From the NCBI RefSeq assembly GCF_002262885.1, contig NZ_NKYF01000004.1, forward strand, positions 710 through 64,709: 64,000 nucleotides of DNA, written 5' to 3'. Shown here piece after piece: positions 1-8,216 of this stretch. The notes under the pieces were generated by a model, which was not told the DNA's origin, did no database searches, and saw only the letters and a program-made list of their open reading frames with translations. The translations under genes were made by a program, and so were the position numbers. The DNA comes from Pseudonocardia sp. MH-G8. Its GTDB lineage: Bacteria; Actinomycetota; Actinomycetes; Mycobacteriales; Pseudonocardiaceae. Positions within the stretch are counted from its first letter, which is position 1. Each line of letters opens with the position of its first letter.

Positions 1-37
1 TCTATTCCGGGGCTTCGGCTGGGTGGGAGCGGCTTGC

Positions 38-250
38 AGTGGGCGCGCCGTTCCCGGCTCGAGGCGAACGGCCCCACCCGCACCTGCGGTCTCACTCGCA
101 GTGGGCCCGGCGCCGGGCTCGACCTCCCCGCCGTGGGCGGCCCGGTTGGCGCAACAACCGAATATCGTGCTCGGCCGGGTGGCCGTCCCCGGCCCGGGCC
201 CAGGCCCGTTTTCGACGAGCCCGTCGCTGTCGGGTGCCCACGCAACTGGC
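38..250. repeat. Dispersed repeat, copy 1
   Basis: This stretch resembles 62945-63180 near the other end of the window. Both copies contain ccgttcccggctcg, then, about 110 bases on, a block around gaatatcgtg, gccgtccccggc and gcgggcccaggcccgtt, ending in gacgagcccg. The similarity is patchy, with short indels, as expected of diverged copies of an intergenic element. The minus strand is open and would give similar peptides from both copies (WARAGDG, then HDIR), so an old gene fragment cannot be excluded. No transposase is adjacent. Confidence 0.55.
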
Positions 251-670
251 GGTGGCGCCGTTCTCGAACCCCTCCCGCAACGGCCGCACTTGACGTCCGG
301 ATCGAGGTACTGCGCAGATCGACGATCCGCACCGGACGAGTTGCTCGATCGCGCGATCGTTCGCGTCTCGCAGGGCTCTGGCTGTGTTGTCGGCGGAGCG
401 GGTGGCGGCAATCGGACTCACGCCGGCGGCGATCTCTGCCGACTGCATCTGGTGACCGTATGAAGGCGACCTTTCCCGCCGCGTCCGTCGAGCGGCGGGT
501 CTCCCTGGCCGGGGGCTTCCACCAGCACGGGCGGTATCGCCTCCCACAGCCGTCGACCGCGAGCGTCCGTCGTGACGGGCACCGGCGTGCGTCCTGCTCA
601 TCACCCGTAACACCTGATCGCCCGGGTGCGAACACTTGCCCGGCGACATCATCCAGACAGGAGACCCGTA
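251..670. other. No gene recognised
   Basis: Frames are open on both strands, as expected at this GC content, but none gives a recognisable domain. Only the ribosome-binding site of the next gene (AGGAG at 659-663) can be named. Confidence 0.4.
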
Positions 671-1201
671 GTGGTCAACCACGGCCCTCAGCAGCCCTAT
701 TACGCCCCTCAACCCGGCTACCCGCCGCCGCCCGCGCCGCCGACGAATCAGCCAAAGAAGTTCGGCTGGGGCGCGCTGATCCTCGTCGGGGCCCTGTGCT
801 TCCTCTTTGGCGTCGGCTGTGGGGCGATGAGTGGGTCGCCGTCGACCTCGTCAAGCAACTCGTCGGCGCCCTCGGCCCCCACGCTGGCCCCAGCGGCGGG
901 TGAGGATGCCCCGGCGACCGCTCAGACCGTCGAGGCGGCGCCGGAACCCGAGGGACCCGAGGCGGGCACCATCCCGCAGGGTGAGTGGATCGTCGGCGAC
1001 GAGGTCGCGCCCGGCCGCTACCGCTCGGCCGGCGCGGAGACGGGGATCTTCGAGCTGTGCTCGGTGTTCGTCAACGACGAGAGTGGCTCGGTGATGGACT
1101 TCTCGACCGGCAACGAGGGCGAGCAGGTACTGATCACCATCCCGGAGAACGCTGCGACGGTGTCGAACTCCGGGTGCGTCCCATTCCGTCCCGTCGGCTG
1201 A
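671..1201 (+). CDS. Membrane-anchored secreted protein of unknown function
   Basis: The product is 176 aa. The first 30 residues are rich in Pro, Gln and Tyr, followed by one hydrophobic segment (about 34-56) ending in a Cys. A low-complexity Ser/Pro/Ala linker then leads to a C-terminal domain of about 75 residues beginning near GEWIVGDEVAPGRYR. The APGRYR-type motif recurs in short extracellular domains of actinobacterial proteins of unknown role. The layout predicts a short cytoplasmic tail, one anchor and an external domain. GTG 671 was chosen because AGGAG lies 7 nt upstream. It stands alone on the plus strand. No function can be assigned. Confidence 0.75.
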   Translation: MVNHGPQQPYYAPQPGYPPPPAPPTNQPKKFGWGALILVGALCFLFGVGCGAMSGSPSTSSSNSSAPSAPTLAPAAGEDAPATAQTVEAAPEPEGPEAGTIPQGEWIVGDEVAPGRYRSAGAETGIFELCSVFVNDESGSVMDFSTGNEGEQVLITIPENAATVSNSGCVPFRPVG

Positions 1202-1644
1202 CCGCACCGTCATGGGGCCTTCGTCATGCCAGGAACGCGAACGGCACCAGACGCGTCCTCGGCGGTCGTCTCCGACCGATCAGGGTCGAGTTGCAGCCAC
1301 TGCTCCCGGTCCCCCGCCGACGGGCGGGGTCAGGGGAACCCGCCGACTGCGCAGAAGACTCCGGGTCCGGGGCGCGAGGCAGCGGTGGCGAGCCGGGAAC
1401 GGCGCGCCGACCCGGCGCGGGTTCGATGGCCACATCGGCCCCCGGGGGCGCGCGGCACCAGACCGAGCCGTACATGAGCGCGGCCCCGCGGACACCGAAG
1501 TGCGACTCGCATCGATCACGCATCGCCCAGCAGGACCCACCACTGCAGGAGCGATCTCGCCACCGCGGCGCCCTCACCGTCGGGCAGAGGAGCGATCAGC
1601 ATGTGACCCTGGCCTACCTGCGACGCGACCGGAGCGGTCCTGAC
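1202..1644. other. No gene recognised
   Basis: A 443-base gap between two plus-strand genes. Open frames on both strands are low-complexity Arg/Pro/Gly translations without recognisable domains. No clear hairpin or promoter was found. Confidence 0.4.
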
Positions 1645-2031
1645 ATGACCAGCAAATTCACCGAGCTCGCGATCGACTGCGCCGACCCCAGCAGCCTCGC
1701 CCGGTTCTGGTGCTCGGTCCTGGGCTACGAGGTCCAGGACGCCGAGGACGGCATCGTCACGATCGGCTCCCCCCTGGCGCCTGAAGGCAAGAACCGCCCT
1801 GGTCCCGTGCCACCGACGTTGACGTTCGCGCGCGTTCCCGAGGGCAAGACGGTCAAGAACAGGCTCCACATCGACGTCAACCCGACCGACCGGGAGCAGG
1901 ACGACGAGGTCCGCCGCCTGCTCGACCTCGGTGCTCGTCACGCCGACGTCGGCCAGGGTGACGAGAGCTGGGTGGTGCTCATCGACCCGGAGGGCAACGA
2001 GTTCTGCGTCCTCGCGGGGCGCCACCCCTGA
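1645..2031 (+). CDS. VOC-superfamily (glyoxalase-like) protein
   Basis: At 128 aa this is the length of a single-module vicinal-oxygen-chelate protein. It starts FTELAIDCADPSSLARFW, the usual first beta-alpha unit of the glyoxalase-like subgroup, and ends with the typical strand VLIDPEGNEFCVL. A central LHIDVN segment supplies a candidate metal-ligand His, and the Glu in the final GNEFCVL strand is the usual second ligand. Members include dioxygenases, lyases and resistance proteins, and the substrate cannot be read from sequence. ATG 1645 opens the conserved domain directly. No operon partner is evident. Confidence 0.82.
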   Translation: MTSKFTELAIDCADPSSLARFWCSVLGYEVQDAEDGIVTIGSPLAPEGKNRPGPVPPTLTFARVPEGKTVKNRLHIDVNPTDREQDDEVRRLLDLGARHADVGQGDESWVVLIDPEGNEFCVLAGRHP

Positions 2032-2317
2032 GCGGAGGCAACGCAGTACGAACGGGAGACCTGGGCACGCGACACACGCGTCGACGGTCGCGAAGCGCAC
2101 GGCCCTCGCCCGTCCTCGAGCACCGCGACGTTCGCGGGTTGATGCCAGATCAGCACGACGCTCCCAGCGCCATGATCCCTCCCAGCCGCACACCATCGTG
2201 CCGGCGGCCACCCCGCCTCGATCTCCACGAGCAGCACGTCACGGTGACGAGAACGTCTCTCGTGTGGATCACCGCCTGTGGCCGATGAGTTCTGCAGGGG
2301 CGCACGGTCATACCCCC

Positions 2318-3217
2318 ATGGCGGAGACGACGATGACGATCGACGGCGTGCGACTGTGCATCGAGACGTTCGGGAGCCCGTCACACCCGGCCGTGCTGCT
2401 GGTGGCCGGCGGGGCCCAGTCGATGGTGTGGTGGGAGGACGAGTTCTGCGCCCGGCTGGCCGGCGGCGGCCGGTACGTGGTGCGGTACGACCACCGCGAC
2501 ACCGGGCGGTCGATCGCGTCCCCGGCGGGGTCCCCGGACTACACGTCGACGGACCTGGCCACCGACCCACTGCGAGTGCTCGACGGCCTGGGCGTGGACC
2601 AGGCCCACGTGGTGGGCATGTCGATGGGCGGCGGAATCGCCATGTACCTCGCGGCCGAGCACGGCGACCGGGTCCGGTCGCTGGTCCTCGTCGAGTCCAG
2701 CGCGGCGGGACCGGGCAGCGTCGAGAACGGCCTGCCGCCGATGGCGCCCGCCGTGGCCGCGTCGTTCACCGATCCCGACCCCGAGCCGGACTGGTCCGAC
2801 CGGGACGCCGTGGTCGACTACCGGGTGGCGGTAGAACGCCCTTATGCGGGCGGTCTGGGCTTCGACGAGCCGCGGGTACGCAGGCTCGCCGCGCTCGAGG
2901 TGGATCGCACCACCGACATGGCCGCGAGCCTGACTAACCACTTCGTGATCGCCGACGACGGGTCGGATCATCTCCGGTTGGGCGAGATCACGACGCCGAC
3001 GCTGGTGCTGCACGGCACCACCGACCCGCTCTTCCCGCTCGGCCACGGCGAGGCCCTCGCCAGGGAGATCCCGGGGGCACGTCTGGTACCGCTGGAGGGC
3101 GCCGGTCACGAGATCCCGCCGCCTCCGCTGTGGGACCTCACGATCGCGACGATGCTCGAGCACACCGCCATACGGGCGCTCCGCTCGCCGTTCACGGATT
3201 CCCGGCCGTTCGGCTGA
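2318..3217 (+). CDS. Alpha/beta-hydrolase
   Basis: A 299-aa alpha/beta-hydrolase. Visible elements are the oxyanion segment LLVAGGAQS, the nucleophile elbow GMSMGG (Ser about residue 106), the acid in HGTTDPLFP and the catalytic His in GAGHEIP. The fold resembles the anthracycline methylesterase/RdmC-like group, but the substrate is unknown. ATG 2318 is preferred; an in-frame ATG at 2285 would add 11 residues. The 3' end overlaps the convergent serine-hydrolase gene by 26 bases, so read-through of either could produce antisense RNA to the other. Confidence 0.85.
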   Translation: MAETTMTIDGVRLCIETFGSPSHPAVLLVAGGAQSMVWWEDEFCARLAGGGRYVVRYDHRDTGRSIASPAGSPDYTSTDLATDPLRVLDGLGVDQAHVVGMSMGGGIAMYLAAEHGDRVRSLVLVESSAAGPGSVENGLPPMAPAVAASFTDPDPEPDWSDRDAVVDYRVAVERPYAGGLGFDEPRVRRLAALEVDRTTDMAASLTNHFVIADDGSDHLRLGEITTPTLVLHGTTDPLFPLGHGEALAREIPGARLVPLEGAGHEIPPPPLWDLTIATMLEHTAIRALRSPFTDSRPFG

Positions 3218-4226
3218 GCGGCGTCGCCGGCACGCACGCCGACACCTCGCGCAGCAGCTCTTCGATGTTCTCGCTCCAGTGCGATGCGATGACCAGGTCG
3301 CGAGCGGGGTCGATCCACAGCAGGTGACGCCCGAGGTTGCCGCGCGCGGCGCGACCGGTGGCGGGGGCGGTCGGGAAGACGGTCCGGTGGTCGTTGAGCC
3401 ACCACAGCAGGCCGTAGTCGGATCTGGCTGCGCTGGGCGTCCAGCTCAGGTCGATCCAGGTACTGCTGACCAGACCGCGGCCGTGTCGCCGGTAGAGCTC
3501 GCCGATCAGCGCCAGGTCGAGGGCGCTGATCCAGAGCCCGCCGCCCCAGTGCGCGCCGCCGCTGACCACCGGCAGGTCTCGCCCGTCGACCCGCACGACG
3601 GAGTTGCGGTAGCCGTGCCAGGCCCAGCCGGCTGACGCTCCGACCGGCGCCATGATGCGTTCGGCGAGGACCTCGGGGAGGGGCCGTCGCAGCAGCACGG
3701 TCAGGGCCAGGCATGCCAGGTTGACGCGGACGTCGTTGTAGGCCCAGCCCTCGCCCGGGCCGGCTCCGGGCGGGGCGCTGCCGGGCAAGCGGGCCTGGGC
3801 GTCCGCCACGGCGGGTTTGCCCCACAGTTGCCCGTCCCAGCCGCTGGTCTGCTCGAGCAGGTGGCGCCAGGTGATCCGGTCGGCAGGCGGCTCGCCGAAC
3901 TGCGAGAGCTCGACGGTGTCGACGACGGGCGCGTCGAGCGCGAACAGGCCGTCGTCGAACGCCGTGCCCGCGACCAGGGAGACGATGGACTTGGTGGCGC
4001 TGAAGGCCATCTCCGGGCGACGGGGATCTCCCCATTCCGCGACGATCGAGCCGTCGAGCACGACGACGCCGCCGGCACCACCGCCGGCCAGCTGCGGCCC
4101 GAGGACGTCCCGGTGGTCGGCGTCGAGGTTCTGCGCCTCGCAGTAGGCGGCGATGTCGTCGATACCGCTGGTGGGCCGCCGGGCCTGTTCCGCCGCGGCT
4201 CGCCTGATGCCGTCGAGTTGCGCCAC
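3192..4226 (-). CDS. Serine beta-lactamase-family hydrolase (class C-like esterase/peptidase)
   Basis: The 344-aa product has the three motifs of the serine beta-lactamase/DD-peptidase fold: SxxK as SATK in FSATKSIVSLV, a YxN equivalent as YND in GWAYNDVRVN, and an HxGG-type triad as HWGGG. There is no signal peptide, so a cytoplasmic esterase-like enzyme is more likely than a true beta-lactamase. GTG 4226 was selected because the conserved region begins shortly after it; a longer frame to 4580 would run into the neighbouring reductase gene. It lies 28 bases downstream of that reductase on the same strand, so co-transcription is likely. Confidence 0.85.
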   Translation of the reverse strand: MAQLDGIRRAAAEQARRPTSGIDDIAAYCEAQNLDADHRDVLGPQLAGGGAGGVVVLDGSIVAEWGDPRRPEMAFSATKSIVSLVAGTAFDDGLFALDAPVVDTVELSQFGEPPADRITWRHLLEQTSGWDGQLWGKPAVADAQARLPGSAPPGAGPGEGWAYNDVRVNLACLALTVLLRRPLPEVLAERIMAPVGASAGWAWHGYRNSVVRVDGRDLPVVSGGAHWGGGLWISALDLALIGELYRRHGRGLVSSTWIDLSWTPSAARSDYGLLWWLNDHRTVFPTAPATGRAARGNLGRHLLWIDPARDLVIASHWSENIEELLREVSACVPATPLSRTAGNP

Positions 4227-4254
4227 GGACCCGACCGTAGGCGGCGGGTGGGGT

Positions 4255-5253
4255 TCAGTTCCCCACGCCGAGGCTCGACATGTGCGCGGCCGGGTAGCGG
4301 TCGCCGCGCGCCGAGCCTGCCGGCACCGCCTCCTCGATCTGGGCGAGGTCGTCCGCGGTGAGGTCCAGCTCGATCGCGGGCAGCGCCTCGGCCAGCCGCC
4401 CGCGCGTGCGGGCGCCGACGAGCGGCACGATGCCGGTGCCCTGCGCGGCCACCCACGCGATGGCCAGCTGCGCCACGGTGCAGCCCTTCGCCGCAGCGAC
4501 GCGGCGCAGCGCCTCCACCAGGGCGAGGTTGTGCTCCACGTTCCCGCTCGAGAACCGGGGGCTGTGGGCACGCATGTCACCGGGGCCGGAGACGAGGCCG
4601 GGCGACCAGTGGCCGGAGATCAAGCCGCGGCCGAGCACCCCGTACGCGGTCATGCCGATGCCCAGCTCCTGCAACGTCGGCAGGACGTCCGCCTCGACCG
4701 CGCGGGACAGGAGCGAGTACTCGATCTGCAGGTCGGCGATCGGGTGCACGGCGTGTGCGCGGCGGATCGTCGCGGCGTCGACCTCCGAGAGGCCGATGTG
4801 CCGGACGTACCCTGCGTCGATCATCTCCTTGATCGCGCCGACCGTCTCCTCGATCGGCACCGCCGGGTCCAGCCGGGCCGGGCGGTAGACGTCGATGTGG
4901 TCGGTGCCCAGCCGCGTCAGCGAGTAGGCCAGGAAGTTCTTGATCGCCGCGGGCCGGTTGTCCTGCCCGCCCAGCACCATGCCCGGCCCCCGCAGCTGGC
5001 CGAACTTGACGCTCAGCTGGTAGCTGTCCCGGTCCCGGCCGCGCAGCGCCTCGGCGAGCAGCAACTCGTTGTGGCCCATGGCGTAGAAGTCGCCGGTGTC
5101 GATCAGCGTGACGCCGGCCTCCAGTGCGGCGTGCACCGTGGCGATGCTCTCCGCGCGGTCGGTGGCGCCGTAGGCCTCACCCGACATGCCCATCGCGCCC
5201 AGGCCCAGCGCGGAGACGGCGGGCCCGGTGCGTCCCAGAGTTCGTGTCTGCAT
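4255..5253 (-). CDS. Aldo/keto reductase
   Basis: A 332-aa NADPH-dependent oxidoreductase with the AKR barrel. It begins MQTRTLGRTGPAVSALGLG; the Asp/Tyr of the catalytic tetrad lie in LIDTGDFYAMG, the Lys in QLSVKFGQ, and the tetrad His position reads as Tyr in HIDVYRPARLD. The C-terminal cofactor site appears as GIVPLVGARTRGRLAEAL. The length is typical of the YajO/AKR13-like group. ATG 5253 starts exactly at the first barrel strand. It is divergent from the XRE regulator gene with 100 bp between starts, and AKR-MmyB-type regulator pairs commonly imply local control. Confidence 0.9.
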   Translation of the reverse strand: MQTRTLGRTGPAVSALGLGAMGMSGEAYGATDRAESIATVHAALEAGVTLIDTGDFYAMGHNELLLAEALRGRDRDSYQLSVKFGQLRGPGMVLGGQDNRPAAIKNFLAYSLTRLGTDHIDVYRPARLDPAVPIEETVGAIKEMIDAGYVRHIGLSEVDAATIRRAHAVHPIADLQIEYSLLSRAVEADVLPTLQELGIGMTAYGVLGRGLISGHWSPGLVSGPGDMRAHSPRFSSGNVEHNLALVEALRRVAAAKGCTVAQLAIAWVAAQGTGIVPLVGARTRGRLAEALPAIELDLTADDLAQIEEAVPAGSARGDRYPAAHMSSLGVGN

Positions 5254-5353
5254 GGGCCCACCTTGTGCCCGATCGGCCCGCCCGGGAACGGAGCGTTCAT
5301 CGTGGGAGAGCCGCTCCCTGGATCGGCGCACGCCCGCGGAGGAGCATGGGGTC

Positions 5354-6214
5354 ATGCAGCGCGACGAGCTCGCCGACTTCCTGCGCCGCCGCCGGCAGGC
5401 GATCCGCCCGGCCGAGGTCGGCGTCGCCGACGGGCCCCGCCGGCGCACCTCCGGCCTGCGCCGGGAGGAGGTGGCGATGCTCGCCAGGATGTCGGTCGAC
5501 TACGTCGTGCGCCTCGAGCAGGGCCGCAGCAGCCAGCCCTCCACCCAGCTGCTCGGCGCGCTGGCCCGGGCGTTGCGCCTCTCCGACGACGAGCGCGCGC
5601 ACCTGTTCCACCTGGCCGGCCACCGGCCCCCGCCGGCCGACGGGGTGGCCCGCATGGCTCGCGCCGGGCTGCTGCGCATGCTCGACCTGCTCGGCGACAC
5701 CCCAGCCCTGGTGATGTCCGACCTGGGCGAGATCCTCGCCCAGAACCGGGCGTCCCTCCTGCTGATGGGCGACCACACGGCCTACACCGGCGACCGGCGC
5801 TACATCGTCTACCGCTGGTTCACCGAGCCGGCCGCCCGCGCCGTCCACCCGCCCGAGGAACAGGACCGCCACTCCCGCCAGTTCGTGGCCGACCTGCGTG
5901 CGACCGCCGGACGCCGGTCCCGCGACCCGGAAGTCACCGGGCTCGTCGAGCGGCTGCAGGCCGTGAGCGCCGATTTCCGCCGGCTCTGGGCCGAGCACGA
6001 GGTGTCGGTGCGACGCGCCGACCTCAAGACCCTGGTGCACCCGCGGGTGGGCCCCCTGTTGATGGACTGCGAAACGCTCGTCACGCCCGACCAGGGTCAG
6101 CAACTGCTGGTGCTCACCCCCGCCGACGCCGAGGCCCGCGAGCGGCTGGCGCTGCTGCAGGTGCTCGGCACCGAGGAGTTCCCCACCGACGCTGCGGACG
6201 CGGCCAGGCGCTGA
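5354..6214 (+). CDS. XRE-family regulator with MmyB-like ligand domain
   Basis: The 286-aa protein has an N-terminal helix-turn-helix (about 5-75; LRREEVAMLARMSVDYVVRL, then LEQGR) and a long C-terminal PAS-like domain of the MmyB type (about 105-275; ALVMSDLGEILAQN, then YRWFTEP). Known members repress or activate neighbouring oxidoreductase or efflux genes and bind small hydrophobic ligands. It is transcribed divergently from the aldo/keto reductase, its probable target. ATG 5354 fits the domain start; AGGAG lies about 10 nt upstream. Confidence 0.88.
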   Translation: MQRDELADFLRRRRQAIRPAEVGVADGPRRRTSGLRREEVAMLARMSVDYVVRLEQGRSSQPSTQLLGALARALRLSDDERAHLFHLAGHRPPPADGVARMARAGLLRMLDLLGDTPALVMSDLGEILAQNRASLLLMGDHTAYTGDRRYIVYRWFTEPAARAVHPPEEQDRHSRQFVADLRATAGRRSRDPEVTGLVERLQAVSADFRRLWAEHEVSVRRADLKTLVHPRVGPLLMDCETLVTPDQGQQLLVLTPADAEARERLALLQVLGTEEFPTDAADAARR

Positions 6215-6233
6215 AGGGGCCGGCTCGGGGTCG

Positions 6234-6791
6234 TCACCTCAGGGCACGCAGCGCCACCGCGGCATCCGCGATGCAGGCGACGAAGCCCGGCGCATCGTCC
6301 TCGGTGACCCAGCGTGTGAACCCGACCTGGAAGACCGACACCGCGCTGTGGGCGGCGAGGCTCGCGGCGGGCTCGGTGACGCCGCGGATGTGCAGCGCGT
6401 CGGTGGTCACGCCGACCATCGCCGCGAGTTTGAGCAGCTCGCGCTCCCGCACGGCCGGGTTGGCCTCGACGATCCGGGCGCGGCGGACGGCGTGGTCGCG
6501 CCGGGCGTCCAGCATGACGGTGGCCGCGACCATCCCCGCGATCGCCGCGTCGAGCGGCGGGGCCTCCGGCGCGGCGGCCAGGATCGCCTCGCGCACGGCG
6601 TGCTGCATGTCCTCCGAGCCGTCGAAGAGCACCTCCCGCTTGTCGGCGAAGTGCCGGAAGAAGGTGCGCTCGGTGACGCCGGCGGCTTCGGCGATGTCGC
6701 CTGCGGTGGTCTGCTCGAAGCCGCGCTCCGCGTAGAGCTCCACCGCGGCGCGGATCATCCGCCCCCGCGCGTCCGGCTCCCAACGACCCAT
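6234..6791 (-). CDS. TetR-family repressor
   Basis: A 185-aa TetR protein. The N-terminal helix-turn-helix is clear: MIRAAVELYAERGFEQTT, then AAGVTERTFFRHFADK. The C-terminal ligand domain is not specific to any known subfamily. ATG 6791 was chosen because the domain starts within 10 residues; a longer frame to 6824 would read through the operator. It is divergent from the epimerase gene at 6876, and the shared intergenic region carries a 22-bp perfect inverted repeat, so autoregulation and control of the epimerase are likely. Confidence 0.88.
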   Translation of the reverse strand: MGRWEPDARGRMIRAAVELYAERGFEQTTAGDIAEAAGVTERTFFRHFADKREVLFDGSEDMQHAVREAILAAAPEAPPLDAAIAGMVAATVMLDARRDHAVRRARIVEANPAVRERELLKLAAMVGVTTDALHIRGVTEPAASLAAHSAVSVFQVGFTRWVTEDDAPGFVACIADAAVALRALR

Positions 6792-6802
6792 GCCGAGAAG
6801 TG

Positions 6803-6861
6803 TAGTGATGACAGTGACCGACATGCAGTGCTAACGTCGATGTCGGTCACTGTCATCACTA
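6803..6861. promoter_or_regulatory. Twin TetR operator in divergent promoter
   Basis: Two 22-bp arms, 6803-6824 and 6840-6861, are perfect reverse complements separated by 15 bases. Each arm contains TGACAGTGACCGACA (or its complement), itself an imperfect dyad of form TGwCrGT-C-ACyGwCA, the size of a TetR dimer site. The region lies between the two divergent start codons. The inference is two dimers bound symmetrically, repressing both genes. Confidence 0.75.
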
Positions 6862-6875
6862 GGGAGAAGCCCACC

Positions 6876-7775
6876 ATGCGCGTCTTCGTCACCGGTGCCT
6901 CCGGCTGGATCGGCTCGGCCGTCACCGACGAACTCCTCACCCACGGACACGAGGTCGTCGGCCTCGCCCGCTCCGACACCTCCGCCGCCGCACTCGAGGC
7001 GAAGGGCGCCGGTGCGCACCGAGGCAGCCTCGACGACCTCGACAGCCTCGCCTCCGCGACCGAGGCCGCCGACGCCGTCATCCACCTCGCCTTCAAGCAC
7101 GACTTCTCCGACTACGCCGGCGCCGGCCGCACCGAGCACGCCGCCGTCCAGCGGATGCTCGACACGCTGAAGGGCAGCGACCGGCCGTTCCTGCTCGCGT
7201 CCGGCCTGGCAGGAGGCGTGCCCGGACGGCCGCTCACCGAGGACGACACGGTGCCCCACCACGGTCCCGACTCGATGCGCGGCGGCAGCGAGAACCTCGC
7301 CCTGTCCTACGCCGAACTCGGGGTCCGCCCGGTCGCGCTGCGCTTCGCGGCCACCGTCCACGGCATGGGCGACCCCGGCTTCACCGCGGTGTTGACGAGG
7401 ATCGCGGCGGAGCACGGCGTGGCCGGCTACATCGGCGACGGCACGAACTGCTGGCCGGCCGTGCACCGTTCCGACGCCGCGCGGATGGTCCGCCTCGCGC
7501 TGGACAAGGCACCGGCGGGTTCGCGGATGCACGCGGCGGGCGAGGACGCCCTGCCGACCCGCGACATCGCCGCCGCCATCGGCTCCTACCTGGGCCTGCC
7601 GACGGCGTCGGTCGCGCCGGAGGACGCCGCGGCCCACTTCGGCTGGATCAGCGGCTTCTTCGGCATGGACGCCGCCACGACGCACGCCCGCACCCAGGAG
7701 GTGCTCGGCTGGACACCGACGGGCCCGACGCTGTTCGAGGACATCGCCGCGGGGGCGTACGCGCTGCCGGAGTGA
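6876..7775 (+). CDS. NAD(P)-dependent epimerase/dehydratase-family protein (extended SDR)
   Basis: The 299-aa product starts MRVFVTGASGWIGSAV, a Rossmann GxxGxxG nucleotide site, and continues as an atypical extended SDR. The usual YxxxK is replaced by a region around GGSENLALSYAELGV, as seen in some NmrA-like or reductase members. The C-terminal part resembles sugar-epimerase-type reductases induced under TetR control. ATG 6876 lies just after AGGGAGA. Divergence from the TetR gene across a strong operator suggests repression until a toxic or xenobiotic ligand is sensed. Confidence 0.85.
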   Translation: MRVFVTGASGWIGSAVTDELLTHGHEVVGLARSDTSAAALEAKGAGAHRGSLDDLDSLASATEAADAVIHLAFKHDFSDYAGAGRTEHAAVQRMLDTLKGSDRPFLLASGLAGGVPGRPLTEDDTVPHHGPDSMRGGSENLALSYAELGVRPVALRFAATVHGMGDPGFTAVLTRIAAEHGVAGYIGDGTNCWPAVHRSDAARMVRLALDKAPAGSRMHAAGEDALPTRDIAAAIGSYLGLPTASVAPEDAAAHFGWISGFFGMDAATTHARTQEVLGWTPTGPTLFEDIAAGAYALPE

Positions 7776-7821
7776 CTCGGCAGCGCGCACCTGGTCCCAC
7801 AGCCAGGGTTGCCGGCGCCGC

Positions 7822-8205
7822 TCACCCGATCCCGACCGTCTGCCGCTCCGGCTCGATCACGGCCACGACGCGCTCCTCATCTCGGGGATAGGGCGTGCCC
7901 GTGTACTTCCCGGCCAGCTGATCGATGATCTCCCACCCCGCGTCGCCCTCGATCCACTCGACGACCCGCCCCCGCACGACGACGGGCTCGAACGGGTTGT
8001 CGGCGGGCGCGATGGACAGTGCCAGCCGCGGGTCGCGGCGCAGGTTGCGCGCTTTGCGCGTGCCCGGACCGGTGAAGAGGACGATCCGATCGTCGTGGAC
8101 GCCGACGTAGAGGGGGACGCAATGGGGCGTGCCGTCCGGGAGGACGGTGGCGAGGTGCGCGATCGAGGTGCCCTCGAGGACGCGGCGCACGTCGGGGTCG
8201 AGCAT
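7822..8205 (-). CDS. PPOX-class F420-dependent protein
   Basis: A 127-aa split-barrel protein of the pyridoxamine-phosphate-oxidase-like, F420-binding class. Family signatures are IAHLATVLPDGTPHCVPLYV and the phosphate-contact segment TRKARNLRRDPRLALSI. Such proteins reduce enoate, quinone or other substrates with F420H2; an F420-biosynthesis gene occurs in this window at 61.5 kb. The start is ATG 8205 because AAGGAG (8212-8217) lies 6 nt upstream, inside the end of the preceding epimerase gene; an ATG at 8220 has no such site. Translational coupling to that gene is likely. Part of this gene is duplicated as debris at 12448-12522. Confidence 0.87.
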   Translation of the reverse strand: MLDPDVRRVLEGTSIAHLATVLPDGTPHCVPLYVGVHDDRIVLFTGPGTRKARNLRRDPRLALSIAPADNPFEPVVVRGRVVEWIEGDAGWEIIDQLAGKYTGTPYPRDEERVVAVIEPERQTVGIG

Positions 8206-8216
8206 GGTGTGCTCCT

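Noticed and set aside
92..712. 206-aa minus-strand frame at the left end
   Set aside because: It covers a dispersed repeat, overlaps the start of the plus-strand gene and shows no domain; long open frames are expected at this GC content.
3192..4226. Beta-lactam resistance gene
   Set aside because: The serine-hydrolase motifs are those of esterase-like members and there is no signal peptide for export.
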